Assembly: GCF_024749285.1 (NCBI RefSeq)
Contig: NZ_CP087196.1
Coordinates: forward strand, 2,914,001 to 2,978,000
Direction: 5' to 3'
Length of the DNA: 64,000 nt
DNA from: Pseudomonas sp. B21-015
GTDB taxonomy: Bacteria > Pseudomonadota > Gammaproteobacteria > Pseudomonadales > Pseudomonadaceae
Below are positions 8,856-17,105 of the stretch, in pieces. The notes beneath the pieces are model-generated. The model was given only the letters and a program-made list of their open reading frames with translations. It had not been told where the DNA came from and searched no databases. The translations under genes were made by a program, and so were the position numbers. How positions within the stretch are numbered: position 1 is the stretch's first letter; each line of letters opens with the position of its first letter.

Positions 8856-11389
8856 ACCTGCACTCAGGACAGCCCCCCATGAAATTCGGTTTTATCGCCC
8901 ACCCAACCTCCATCGCCCTGCAACGTCAGGTGAAGATCATCGACCTGTTGGACCGCACCCTCGCCGAACAGGACCGTGGTTATCAGGCCCGACTCTGGCA
9001 GCCGCGCAACCTGGTGCCGTTCGCTGACTTCGGGCGCATCGTCAGTGCCAGCGGCGCGACCTGCGAAGGCATCCTGCATTACCTGCCGCTGACCGCCGAG
9101 CAAATGCTCAGCCAACCGCGAACCATTGCCGGACGCGTACTCGAAGGCGTGCAAAGCCTGAAAGAGCAGGGCGCGCAATTGGTTGGCCTGGGCGGGTTTA
9201 CCGCCATCGTCGGCAATCGCGGTTTGCAGACCCTGGACCGTAGCGGCGTGCCGGTGACCACCGGCAACTCGCTCACGGCCTACGCCGCCTACAAGAATGT
9301 GCTGGAAGCCATGGCCCGCCTGGAAGTGTCGCCGGCGGACAGCGAAGTGGCCGTGGTCGGTTACCCCGGCTCGATTGCCCTGGTCATCGCCAAACTGCTG
9401 GCCCGGGACGGTTGCCGCCTGCGTCTGGTACACCGTGGCAGCGCCGAACAGGGCCGCGAAAGCCTGGCGTATCTGCCGGCGCAAATGCACGGCCAGGTAC
9501 GCATGACGGCGGACATCGACAGCTGTTACGACGAGGTGCGCTTCTACGTCGCCGCGACATCCAGTGGTGGGGTGATCGATCCCTATCGGCTGGCACCGGG
9601 TTCGGTGGTGGTGGACGCCGCGTTGCCGCGCGATGTGCTGCCGTTCCAGCATGATCGCAAAGACATCCTGATCATCGACGGTGGCCTGGTGTCGGCCAGT
9701 GAGGCCCTGCGCTTCGGCACCGAGACCCTGGGGCTGGCACCGAAGAAATTCCTCAACGGCTGCCTGGCGGAAACCCTGGTGCTGGCCCTGGAGGGGCGTG
9801 CCGAGGCGTTTTCCATCGGCCGCGAACTGCCCGAGGAGCGGGTGCTGGAGATCGGCCGGATCGCCGAGTTGCATGGTTTCTCTCCATCGCCCATGGCTTC
9901 CTATGGCGAGCGTCTGCGCGAAGAAGATTTCCAGGCCTTGCGCCGTTTCCATCGACGGCCCACGGCAACCCCGACCGCCGACCAGCCGGCCGCGTTGCGC
10001 GCCGAAGCCTTGCGTTGTTTTGGCGAGCACATCAATCCGGTGTTGCGCGAGTTCTATCAGTTCAACCATATCGAGCGAGTGTTCACCCACGGCAGCGGTT
10101 GCTGGCTGACCGATCTGGACGGTGGTCGCTACCTGGATTTCGTCGCCGGTTATGGCTGCCTGAATACCGGGCACAACCACCCGCGGGTCAACCAGGCGTT
10201 GCAGGCGTACTTGCAACAGCAGCACCCGACCTTTGTCCAGTACGTCTCGGTGCCGCTGCAAACCAGCCTGCTGGCGCAGCGTCTCAGCGAGCTGGCGCCA
10301 GGCAACCTGGAGCGGGTGTTCTTCAGCAACTCCGGCACCGAGGCGATCGAGGCCGCGTTGAAACTGGCCATGGCCGCCATGCGCCGCCCACGGGTGCTGT
10401 ATTGCGACAACGGCTATCACGGCAAGACCCTGGGCGCGCTGTCGGTGACCGGCCGCGACAAACACCGCGACCCGTTCAAGCCGCTGTTGTCGCGCTGCGA
10501 TTCGATCCCCTTCGGCGACCTGGCCGCGTTGGAGGCGGCCTTGAGCCTGGGCGATATCGGCGCCTTTATCCTGGAACCGATCCAGGGTGAGGGCGGGGTG
10601 ATATTGCCGCCGGCGGGCTACCTGAAACAGGTCCGGGAGCTGTGCAGCGCCCATGACTGCCTGTTGATTCTCGACGAGATCCAGACCGGCCTCGGGCGTA
10701 CCGGCAAACTCTTCGCCTGCGAGTGGGAGGCGGTGGTGCCGGATATCCTGGTGCTGTCCAAGTCCCTCTCCGGCGGCGCCGTGCCCATCGGCGCGACCCT
10801 GTCCAGCGCGGCGCTGTGGGATCGCGCCTACGGCAGCATCGATACCTTTGCCTTGCATACCTCGACCTTCGGCGGCGGCAACTTCGCCTCGGCCTCGGCC
10901 CTGGCGACCCTGGACGTGATCGCCGATGAAGACCTGGCCGGCAACGCCGCGCGGGTCGGCGGGCAACTCAAGGAGGCGCTGCGCGAGGCGGTCAGCGGTT
11001 ACCCGTTCATCCGCGAGGTGCGAGGCATCGGGCTGATGATCGCCATCGAGTTCGAGTACAGCTTCCACGGAGGGGTCGAGGCGTTCGTGCGTGAGTTCGC
11101 CAGCCGTATTCCGGGGAATGCGGCGGGCACTTATCGCATGCTGTCGGGCAAGGCCAAGCGGCACATCGAGGAGGCCATCAGCGAGGTGGAGAAAAACTTC
11201 GAGGAGATGTTCGTGCTGCGCTTCGTCAGCAAATTGTCGAGGGAGCATGGGGTGCTGACGTTCGTCACCGCCAACAACAACCGAGTGATGCGCATCCAGC
11301 CGCCGCTGGTGCTCAGCGACGCTGAGGCGCGGCATTTTGTCGAGGCGTTCAGCGCTGTGTGCAAGGACATGTCGACCTTCCTCGCCTGA
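8852..11389 (+). CDS. PigE-like fusion: acyl-thioester reductase domain plus class III aminotransferase
   Basis: 845 residues with two parts. Residues about 10-360 resemble cyanobacterial acyl-ACP reductase (AAR): 'KFGFIAHPTSIALQRQV', 'LVGLGGFTAIV', 'VTTGNSLTAYAAYKNVLEAM', a Rossmann 'VAVVGYPGSIALVIAKLLA', and 'NGCLAETLVLALEG', whose Cys304 matches the AAR cysteine that forms the acyl-enzyme. Residues about 385-845 are a class III PLP aminotransferase with 'FSNSGTEAIEAALKLA', 'LILDEIQTGLGRTGK' and PLP lysine 637 in 'VLSKSLSGG'. In the prodigiosin pathway PigE does the same two steps: thioester to aldehyde, then transamination to an amine that cyclises onto the ketone set by PigD. The gene overlaps the PigD-like stop (ATGA). 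ATG 8879 (residue 10), just before the AAR domain and behind an AGGAC, is an alternative start. Confidence 0.78.
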   Translation: MNLHSGQPPMKFGFIAHPTSIALQRQVKIIDLLDRTLAEQDRGYQARLWQPRNLVPFADFGRIVSASGATCEGILHYLPLTAEQMLSQPRTIAGRVLEGVQSLKEQGAQLVGLGGFTAIVGNRGLQTLDRSGVPVTTGNSLTAYAAYKNVLEAMARLEVSPADSEVAVVGYPGSIALVIAKLLARDGCRLRLVHRGSAEQGRESLAYLPAQMHGQVRMTADIDSCYDEVRFYVAATSSGGVIDPYRLAPGSVVVDAALPRDVLPFQHDRKDILIIDGGLVSASEALRFGTETLGLAPKKFLNGCLAETLVLALEGRAEAFSIGRELPEERVLEIGRIAELHGFSPSPMASYGERLREEDFQALRRFHRRPTATPTADQPAALRAEALRCFGEHINPVLREFYQFNHIERVFTHGSGCWLTDLDGGRYLDFVAGYGCLNTGHNHPRVNQALQAYLQQQHPTFVQYVSVPLQTSLLAQRLSELAPGNLERVFFSNSGTEAIEAALKLAMAAMRRPRVLYCDNGYHGKTLGALSVTGRDKHRDPFKPLLSRCDSIPFGDLAALEAALSLGDIGAFILEPIQGEGGVILPPAGYLKQVRELCSAHDCLLILDEIQTGLGRTGKLFACEWEAVVPDILVLSKSLSGGAVPIGATLSSAALWDRAYGSIDTFALHTSTFGGGNFASASALATLDVIADEDLAGNAARVGGQLKEALREAVSGYPFIREVRGIGLMIAIEFEYSFHGGVEAFVREFASRIPGNAAGTYRMLSGKAKRHIEEAISEVEKNFEEMFVLRFVSKLSREHGVLTFVTANNNRVMRIQPPLVLSDAEARHFVEAFSAVCKDMSTFLA

Positions 11390-11404
11390 GTCAATTGACC
11401 GCCC

Positions 11405-11432
11405 ATGAAAGCCCTCGAAAGAGGGCTTTCAT
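11405..11432 (+). terminator. Hairpin after the PigE-like gene
   Basis: A perfect 12-bp stem (11405-11416 with 11421-11432) closes on a GAAA tetraloop, 15 bases after the PigE-like stop codon. There is no long T-run after it, so it may be a weak or attenuating terminator or an RNA-stability element. The 138 bases that follow before the MoeZ-like start are AT-rich and could hold a second promoter, which would split the cluster into two transcripts. Confidence 0.6.
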
Positions 11433-11570
11433 CTATTCGTCATAAGTTACCGACGATTGTTTAAATGCATACAAAAACGTGGCTTCTGAATATGAAAATC
11501 CGGGGCCGTTGAATTGATTAATTGAAGTTGCTGCCTGAGAATCGGTTGCATTCAGTAACAGAGATTCACC

Positions 11571-12743
11571 ATGAAACTTCCTGCTCTTGTAGAACCCGTT
11601 GCAAGCCTAAGTAATGAAGAAATAACCCGCTACAGTCGGCACTTGTTAATTCCCGATGTCGGCCTTGAAGGCCAGCGTCGCTTGAAGAGCAGCAAAGTGC
11701 TGGTCATCGGTGCGGGCGGCCTGGGTTCACCGGCCTTGTTGTATCTGGCGGCGGCCGGCATCGGCACTCTGGGTATCATCGATTTCGACCGGGTGGACGA
11801 GTCCAATCTGCAACGCCAGGTCATTCACCGGGTGGCCACCGTCGGCCAATTGAAAGTTGAAAGCGCCGCCGCGGCGATCAAGGACCTGAACCCCCATGTG
11901 CAGGTCAACCTCTACGACCAGCGCCTGGAACCGGAAACAGCAGTGCAGTTGTTCAGCCAGTACGACCTGATCCTCGACGGCACCGACAACTTCGCCACCC
12001 GCTACCTGGTCAACGATGCGTGCGTGCTGGCCAACAAGCCCTATGTCTGGGGTTCGATCTTCCGCTTCGAGGGCCAGGCCTCGGTGTTCTGGGAAAACGC
12101 CCCCGGCGGCGTCGGTCTCAATTACCGCGACCTGTACCCGGAGCCGCCCCCCCCTGAACTGGCGCCATCCTGCTCGGAAGGCGGGGTTCTGGGCATTCTC
12201 TGCGCCTCCATCGGCGCGATCATGGCCACCGAGGCGGTCAAACTCATCACCGGCATCGGCGAAAGCCTGCTGGGGCGCCTGATGGTTTATGACGCCCTGG
12301 AAATGTCCTACCGGCAGATGCCGCTGCGCCGTTCACCCGGGCGCCAACCGATTATCGCCCTGAGCGATTATCAGGCGTTCTGCGGCCTGACCGCGCCCAA
12401 GGGCATGCAGCCTTCGGACATTCCGTCCATCAGTGCCCGGGAGCTGCAAGCCTTGCGCGAACGTGGCCAGGATGTGCTGCTGATCGATGTGCGCGAGCGT
12501 ACCGAGTGGGACATCGTACGTATCCAGGGTGCCCAGCACATCCCCAAGGGACCGAATACCGCCGCGCTGATCGAGACCCGTTTCGGCAAGCACGCCAACC
12601 TGGTCCTGCACTGCAAATCCGGGGCGCGCTCCAAGGCCGTGTTGCTGGAATTGCAGCAATTGGGCTTCAGCAATGTGCGCAACCTCGAGGGCGGCGTACT
12701 GGCCTGGGTGCGGGACGTCGAGCCGACGTTGCCGAGTTATTGA
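11571..12743 (+). CDS. MoeZ-like adenylyltransferase-sulfurtransferase (ThiF domain plus rhodanese)
   Basis: 390 residues. The ThiF/MoeB domain (about 15-255) has the ATP-binding 'VLVIGAGGLGSPALLYLAAAG', 'DRVDESNLQRQV' and 'LDGTDNFATRYLVNDAC'. A C-terminal rhodanese domain (about 290-390) has 'VLLIDVRERTEWDI' and the active-site loop 'LHCKSGARSKAVLLEL' with Cys348. The protein should adenylate the C-terminal glycine of the sulfur carrier encoded at 13246 and convert it to a thiocarboxylate with sulfur passed through the rhodanese cysteine. This is the role of MoeZ with CysO in Mycobacterium and of QbsC/PdtF in thiocarboxylate siderophore clusters. Cys201, in 'APSCSEGGVLG', is placed where related E1-like enzymes keep a functional cysteine. 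It leads the second half of the island, 17 bases before the JAMM gene. Confidence 0.9.
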   Translation: MKLPALVEPVASLSNEEITRYSRHLLIPDVGLEGQRRLKSSKVLVIGAGGLGSPALLYLAAAGIGTLGIIDFDRVDESNLQRQVIHRVATVGQLKVESAAAAIKDLNPHVQVNLYDQRLEPETAVQLFSQYDLILDGTDNFATRYLVNDACVLANKPYVWGSIFRFEGQASVFWENAPGGVGLNYRDLYPEPPPPELAPSCSEGGVLGILCASIGAIMATEAVKLITGIGESLLGRLMVYDALEMSYRQMPLRRSPGRQPIIALSDYQAFCGLTAPKGMQPSDIPSISARELQALRERGQDVLLIDVRERTEWDIVRIQGAQHIPKGPNTAALIETRFGKHANLVLHCKSGARSKAVLLELQQLGFSNVRNLEGGVLAWVRDVEPTLPSY

Positions 12744-12760
12744 GCGCAGGCGGGGCGAAC

Positions 12761-13168
12761 ATGTTGAGTATTCGTGCCGGCCTGCTGGAGGCCATGCTGG
12801 AGCAGGCGCGACGGGATCATCCGCTGGAAACCTGCGGCATCATCGCCGCGCCCGCTGGCGCCAGAACCGCCGAGCGGCTGATCGCCATGGACAACGCGGC
12901 GCGCTCGCCGACCTTTTTCAGCTTTGCACCGAAACAGCAATTGTCGGTCTGGCGTGAACTGGATGAGCGGGACGAGGAGTGCCGGGTGATCTATCACTCC
13001 CATACCGCCAGCGCGGCCTATCCCAGCGCTGAAGATGTGCAGTACGCCGGTGACGCTTCGGTGCACTACGTGATTATTTCAACCCTGCCGGATATTGATG
13101 TGGCGGTGCGCAGCTTTCGAATCGTTAATCGTAAAGTTACCGAAGAAAGTATTCATGTCGTGCGCTGA
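12761..13168 (+). CDS. JAMM/Mov34-family metalloprotease (Mec+/QbsD-like)
   Basis: About 135 residues, the length of a minimal JAMM domain. The zinc motif is intact: Glu in 'HPLETCGIIAAP', then HSH-(x7)-S-xx-D in 'HSHTASAAYPSAED' near residues 78-91. In Mycobacterium the homologue Mec+ cleaves cysteine from the CysO-cysteine adduct; in thioquinolobactin biosynthesis QbsD trims the carrier so that its Gly-Gly end is free. The carrier here already ends in Gly-Gly, so a trimming role is not needed and the enzyme more likely hydrolyses carrier adducts. The start at 12761 was chosen because the domain begins right after it and the gap to the MoeZ-like stop is 17 bases; the frame is open further upstream but that part overlaps the rhodanese domain. 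Confidence 0.88.
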   Translation: MLSIRAGLLEAMLEQARRDHPLETCGIIAAPAGARTAERLIAMDNAARSPTFFSFAPKQQLSVWRELDERDEECRVIYHSHTASAAYPSAEDVQYAGDASVHYVIISTLPDIDVAVRSFRIVNRKVTEESIHVVR

Positions 13169-13245
13169 AACTGGATGTCGGCACGGCGTTAAACAAGATC
13201 AATTAATTAATAAAAACAGCCTTATTCAGGCTCAGGGAGTTCTGC

Positions 13246-13518
13246 ATGTCGATTTCCGTCATGGTGCCAACTTTGTTGCGCTCTTTTACTCAAGACCAGA
13301 AGCGCATCGAAGTTCAGGGAAGTACGGTGCTTGAAGTGATCGAACAGATGGAACGGGAGTACCCCGGCGTTAAGGAACGGCTGATTGGCGACGGTCAGGT
13401 GCATCGTTTCGTGAACATCTACGTGAACGATGACGACATCCGTTTTGCCGACAATCTGGCCACCCCCCTCAAGGCCGGTGATGCCATCACCATCCTGCCC
13501 GCGGTTGCTGGTGGTTGA
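13246..13518 (+). CDS. CysO-like ubiquitin-fold sulfur-carrier protein
   Basis: 90 residues with a beta-grasp fold signature. The stretch 'VHRFVNIYVNDDDIRF' and the end 'GDAITILPAVAGG' are very close to Mycobacterium CysO as I remember it, closer than to ThiS or MoaD. The C-terminal Gly-Gly is the site of adenylation and thiocarboxylation by the MoeZ-like protein two genes upstream. Unlike QbsE, which is made with two extra residues after Gly-Gly, this protein needs no processing. An AGGGAG lies ahead of ATG 13246, and a small AGCCT/AGGCT hairpin covers part of that region, so translation could be tuned. No cysteine synthase CysM neighbour exists, so the sulfur is presumably passed to an activated carboxylate by the CaiB and ligase gene products that follow. 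Confidence 0.92.
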   Translation: MSISVMVPTLLRSFTQDQKRIEVQGSTVLEVIEQMEREYPGVKERLIGDGQVHRFVNIYVNDDDIRFADNLATPLKAGDAITILPAVAGG

Positions 13519-13605
13519 TTGCTGACTGATCGTTCCGGGCCTGCGCGGCGTACCTCACCCGAGGCCGTCCGCGCAGGGTTATGCAACCACTCTGGCGAAT
13601 GTTTT

Positions 13606-15459
13606 ATGTCCCGTCTTTTACATGGATGTAGCCTCAGCGGCTCCTTTGCCTCTTCACCTGCCGGGTTCGCCCCGCTGACCGCGTCACTGCGCTACCAGGC
13701 GACGACGCTGGGCCTGAACCCACAGACCACAACCGACGATCCGGCACACGGAGGGTTGAGCTTCACCCTGCATCACCCCGATCTGCAACCGCTCACCGGG
13801 CTGATTCATGGCTGGCCCGACGGCAGTTGCGCAGGTATCACCGAACACACCGTGCAGGCGGCCTGCGGGCTGATGTCGGTGCATGGCCGGGCCAGCGGCA
13901 AGGCCCAGGGGTTGGGGGTGGATTATGTCTCGACCCTGAGCGCCAGCCTGGCCCTGCAAGGTGCGTTTGCCGCAGCGCTTGGGCAGTTGCGCGGTGGCGA
14001 CTTCAGCACTGTGACCACCTCCATGGCCGCGGCCGGGGTGCTGGGCATTGCCCAGTACCTGGCGGGTGCGACCGCGGGTGCCGAAGCCGAACGCCTGTTG
14101 CCGGGTGCCACGTGCGCGAAGAATCGTCCGCCGTTTGTCTCGGCCGATGGCGTGCACTTCGAACTGGAAACCCTGGACGCTGAACCGTGGCGGCGCTTTT
14201 GGGCGGAGGTGGGCATCGACGGCGAGCAGGCCGGGCAGGGCTGGAAGGCCTTTCTGCTGCGCTATGCCAAGGCTGTTGCGCCGATGCCGGCGATGTTTCG
14301 TCAGGCCTTGGCGCGCTTGTCCATGGCACGGATCAGCGCCCTGTGCGACTTGAGCGGTGTTGCGCTGTGCCCGATGCGCAGCCTCGCCGAGCGTCGGGCT
14401 GACCGCGATCTGCCGGGTCAGTTAGAGCAGGGCCCCTGGGCCTTCGACGCTGTCAGCGCGGGCGGCAAAGCAATGCCTGACCTGGATGGGCAAATACTGC
14501 CCTTGAGCGGCCTGACGGTGATCGAGTCGTGCCGGCGGATCCAGGGCCCGCTGGCCGGGCACCTGTTGGCGCTGCTGGGGGCCGAGGTGATCCGCATCGA
14601 GTTACCCGGTGGCGATCCGTTGCGCGGTATGCCGCCTTGCGTCGATGGGGTGTCGGTGCGCTTTGACGCCCTCAATCGGCACAAACAGGTCCGTGAGCTG
14701 GACATCAAATCCGCTGCCGGCCGTGAAGAGTTGTACGAGCGGGTCAGGGAGGCTGATGTGTTCCTGCACAACTGGGCGCCGGGCAAGGCCGCCGAACTGG
14801 CCCTGGATCGTGCCGATCTGATGCGGGTCAATCCGGGGCTGGTGTACGCCTATGCCGGCGGCTGGGGCCATGACCGGCCGGGCGAATCGTTGCCGGGCAC
14901 TGACTTCGTGGTCCAGGCCTGGTCCGGCGTTGGCGAACAGATCGGCCTGACCTCGGCGACGCCGGGCGGTTCGCTGTTCACCGTGCTGGATGTGCTGGGC
15001 GGGGTGGTCGCGGCCCAAGGGGTCAGCGCTGCGTTGCTGCATCGCGCGCTCAGCGGGCAGGCGGTACGGGTCGACAGCTCGCTGCTCGGCGCCGCCAACC
15101 TGTTGTGCGCGCAACAACTTCAAGGGACAGGCACCGCCGAAATCAGTCTGCTCAAGGGCGTGTACCCGACCCAGACCGGGCTGCTGGCCATCGACTGCCA
15201 GACCCCGGCCCAGCTTCAGCAACTGGAAATTATCCTCGCCTGCGATCTGCACAGCGACCCCGAGGGGCGTGACGGGCTGATTCACAGCGCCTTGGCGTCG
15301 CAGTCCGCCGCTACCTGGCAACAGGTGCTGGGCGACGCCGCGATACCGGCCGCCGTGGCCGTAGAAGACCTGTCGCAGCTGGCTGAAGACAGGCGATTGA
15401 AGACGTGTTTAAGCGTGAATACCTATACCTCGGTCAACGCTCACTGGAGTTTTCGATGA
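13606..15459 (+). CDS. Two-part CaiB/BaiF family protein (type III CoA-transferase-like)
   Basis: About 617 residues, roughly one and a half times a usual CaiB/BaiF protein. The C-terminal part (about 300-617) is a recognisable CaiB domain: 'LSGLTVIESCRRIQGPLAGHLLALLGAEVIRIE', 'LDIKSAAGREELYERVREADVFLHNWAPG', and 'GTDFVVQAWSGVGEQIG', in which Asp433 matches the catalytic aspartate of formyl-CoA transferase. The N-terminal part has weak CaiB-like repeats ('DYVSTLSASLALQGAFAAAL', 'HGRASG') without that aspartate, so it looks like a degenerate second copy. Thioquinolobactin and PDTC clusters also carry a CaiB-like gene beside their AMP-ligase; its role there is not settled but is linked to acyl/sulfur transfer. 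ATG 13606 is chosen over the TTG directly after the CysO stop. It is coupled to the ligase gene by ATGA. Confidence 0.8.
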   Translation: MSRLLHGCSLSGSFASSPAGFAPLTASLRYQATTLGLNPQTTTDDPAHGGLSFTLHHPDLQPLTGLIHGWPDGSCAGITEHTVQAACGLMSVHGRASGKAQGLGVDYVSTLSASLALQGAFAAALGQLRGGDFSTVTTSMAAAGVLGIAQYLAGATAGAEAERLLPGATCAKNRPPFVSADGVHFELETLDAEPWRRFWAEVGIDGEQAGQGWKAFLLRYAKAVAPMPAMFRQALARLSMARISALCDLSGVALCPMRSLAERRADRDLPGQLEQGPWAFDAVSAGGKAMPDLDGQILPLSGLTVIESCRRIQGPLAGHLLALLGAEVIRIELPGGDPLRGMPPCVDGVSVRFDALNRHKQVRELDIKSAAGREELYERVREADVFLHNWAPGKAAELALDRADLMRVNPGLVYAYAGGWGHDRPGESLPGTDFVVQAWSGVGEQIGLTSATPGGSLFTVLDVLGGVVAAQGVSAALLHRALSGQAVRVDSSLLGAANLLCAQQLQGTGTAEISLLKGVYPTQTGLLAIDCQTPAQLQQLEIILACDLHSDPEGRDGLIHSALASQSAATWQQVLGDAAIPAAVAVEDLSQLAEDRRLKTCLSVNTYTSVNAHWSFR

Positions 15460-17105
15460 ATAGCGCAGGCATTATTGATCTGGTCCCCGCTGATGTTCGC
15501 AGTGTTTGGGAACGCGACGGCACTTACCCCAACCGTTCGGTCTATCAACTGTTCCGCGAGCACGCGCAGCGCGCTCCGCAGAAACCGGCGGTGCTCTCGC
15601 CCGAAGGCACACTCAGCTATGGCGAGTTGCATGACGCGGCGCTGCGCATGGCCGCGAGCCTGCGCGCCGCTGGCATCGTCGCCGGCGATGTGGTGGCTTA
15701 TCAACTGACCAACAGTTGGCGCAGCTGCGCCATTGACCTCGCCGCCGCGGCCCTGGGCGCGGTGGTCGCGCCGTTTCCACCGGGACGCGGCAGCCTGGAC
15801 ATCCAGGCCCTGGTGCGCCGTTGCGATGCGCGGGCGGTGATCGTTCCGGCGCAGTACGCCGGCATCGATCTGTGCCAGGTCATCGAGGCCCTGCGACCGA
15901 GCCTGTTGTCGCTGCGGGTGCTGATCGTTGAAGGTTGCGTCCGGGACGGCTGGATGAGTCTGCACGACATGCTCCAGGCCGAGCCGTTGACGCAAGCGCA
16001 ATTGCCCGAGGTTTGCCCCAACTCGCCGGTGCGCTTGCTGGTGTCTTCCGGCACCGAATCCGAACCCAAGCTGGTGGCCTATTCGCACAACGCCCTGGTG
16101 GGCGGGCGCGGGCGTTTCCTGCAGCGCGTCCACCCCGAAGGCGAGACCTTCCGCGGGCTGTATCTGGTACCGCTGGGCTCGTCCTTCGGTTCCACTGCGA
16201 CCTTTGGCAGCCTGTCCTGGCTCGGCGGTTCGATTGCCGTGCTGCCGCAGTTTGACGTGGGGGCGGCGATCGAGGCCATCGAGCAGCTGCGTCCGACCCA
16301 CATACTCGGGGTGCCGACGATGCTCCAGCGCATCGCCGCCGACGCCCGCCTGGAACAGGTCGACAAGTCCAGCCTGTTGGGGCTGATCTGCGGCGGTTCG
16401 CTGATTGATGAAGTGACCGTGCGCCGCTGTATCGAGGCTTTCGGTTGCGGCTTTATCAGCCTCTATGGTTCGGCGGACGGGGTGAACTGTCACAACACCC
16501 TGGACGATGCCCAGGACGTCGTGTTTTACAGCGTCGGCCGGCCCAACCCGGCGGTGTGCGCGATCAAGATTTGCGATGAGCAGGGCATTGAATTGCCCCA
16601 GGGCAGCGTCGGCGAAATCAAGGCCCGGGGCCCGCTGAGCCCGATGCAATACGTCAACGCTCCGGAACTCGACGCGCAGTACCGCGATGCCGAAGGTTGG
16701 GTCAACACCGGCGACCTGGGCTACATCGACGCCGACGGCTACCTGATCCTGGCCGGGCGCAAGAAGGACATCATCATCCGTGGCGGCGCCAATATCAGCC
16801 CGGTGCAGATCGAAACCCTGGCCACCGCCCACCCGGATGTGGTCAGCGTCGCTTGCGTGGCCGTGCCGGACCCGGACCTCGGCCAGCGGGTGTGCATCTG
16901 CGTGACCCTGCGCGACGGCGCGCCGCGCTTCTCCCTGAGCGAACTGACCGACTACCTGCGCGAGCAGGGCCTGGAGGTCAACAAACTGCCAGAGTACCTG
17001 CGCTTCTACCGGCAGCTTCCGCTAACCCCGGCAGGCAAGATCGACAAGAAATCCCTGGCCGCCGAAGTGGCGTTTCTCGAGTGCGGGGCGGGCATCGCAT
17101 GTTGA
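15456..17105 (+). CDS. Acyl-adenylating enzyme (ANL superfamily AMP-ligase)
   Basis: About 549 residues. ANL motifs run in order: P-loop-like 'LVSSGTESEPKLVAYSHNA' (the usual TSGTTGxPK is altered), 'ISLYGSADGVNC' (the usual YGxTE is also altered), 'NTGDLGYIDADGYL', the hinge 'GRKKDIIIRGGANISPVQIE', and 'LTPAGKIDKKSL' with the catalytic lysine. It should activate a carboxylic acid as an acyl-adenylate. In thioquinolobactin and PDTC biosynthesis the equivalent enzyme activates an aromatic acid so that sulfur from the carrier thiocarboxylate can replace AMP. No carrier-protein (PCP/ACP) gene is present, so transfer to CoA or to the CysO-like carrier is more likely than to a phosphopantetheine arm. 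It overlaps the CaiB gene by ATGA and the next gene by 7 bases. Confidence 0.88.
   Translation: MNSAGIIDLVPADVRSVWERDGTYPNRSVYQLFREHAQRAPQKPAVLSPEGTLSYGELHDAALRMAASLRAAGIVAGDVVAYQLTNSWRSCAIDLAAAALGAVVAPFPPGRGSLDIQALVRRCDARAVIVPAQYAGIDLCQVIEALRPSLLSLRVLIVEGCVRDGWMSLHDMLQAEPLTQAQLPEVCPNSPVRLLVSSGTESEPKLVAYSHNALVGGRGRFLQRVHPEGETFRGLYLVPLGSSFGSTATFGSLSWLGGSIAVLPQFDVGAAIEAIEQLRPTHILGVPTMLQRIAADARLEQVDKSSLLGLICGGSLIDEVTVRRCIEAFGCGFISLYGSADGVNCHNTLDDAQDVVFYSVGRPNPAVCAIKICDEQGIELPQGSVGEIKARGPLSPMQYVNAPELDAQYRDAEGWVNTGDLGYIDADGYLILAGRKKDIIIRGGANISPVQIETLATAHPDVVSVACVAVPDPDLGQRVCICVTLRDGAPRFSLSELTDYLREQGLEVNKLPEYLRFYRQLPLTPAGKIDKKSLAAEVAFLECGAGIAC

Noticed and set aside
8864..11335. Long minus-strand open frame across the PigE-like gene
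   Set aside because: Same mirror effect; the plus-strand frame has clear AAR and aminotransferase motifs and this one has none.
6441..11389. A complete prodigiosin-type pathway
   Set aside because: No NRPS/PCP, proline-activating, MBC-forming or PigC-like condensing enzyme is present; only the PigD and PigE counterparts are.
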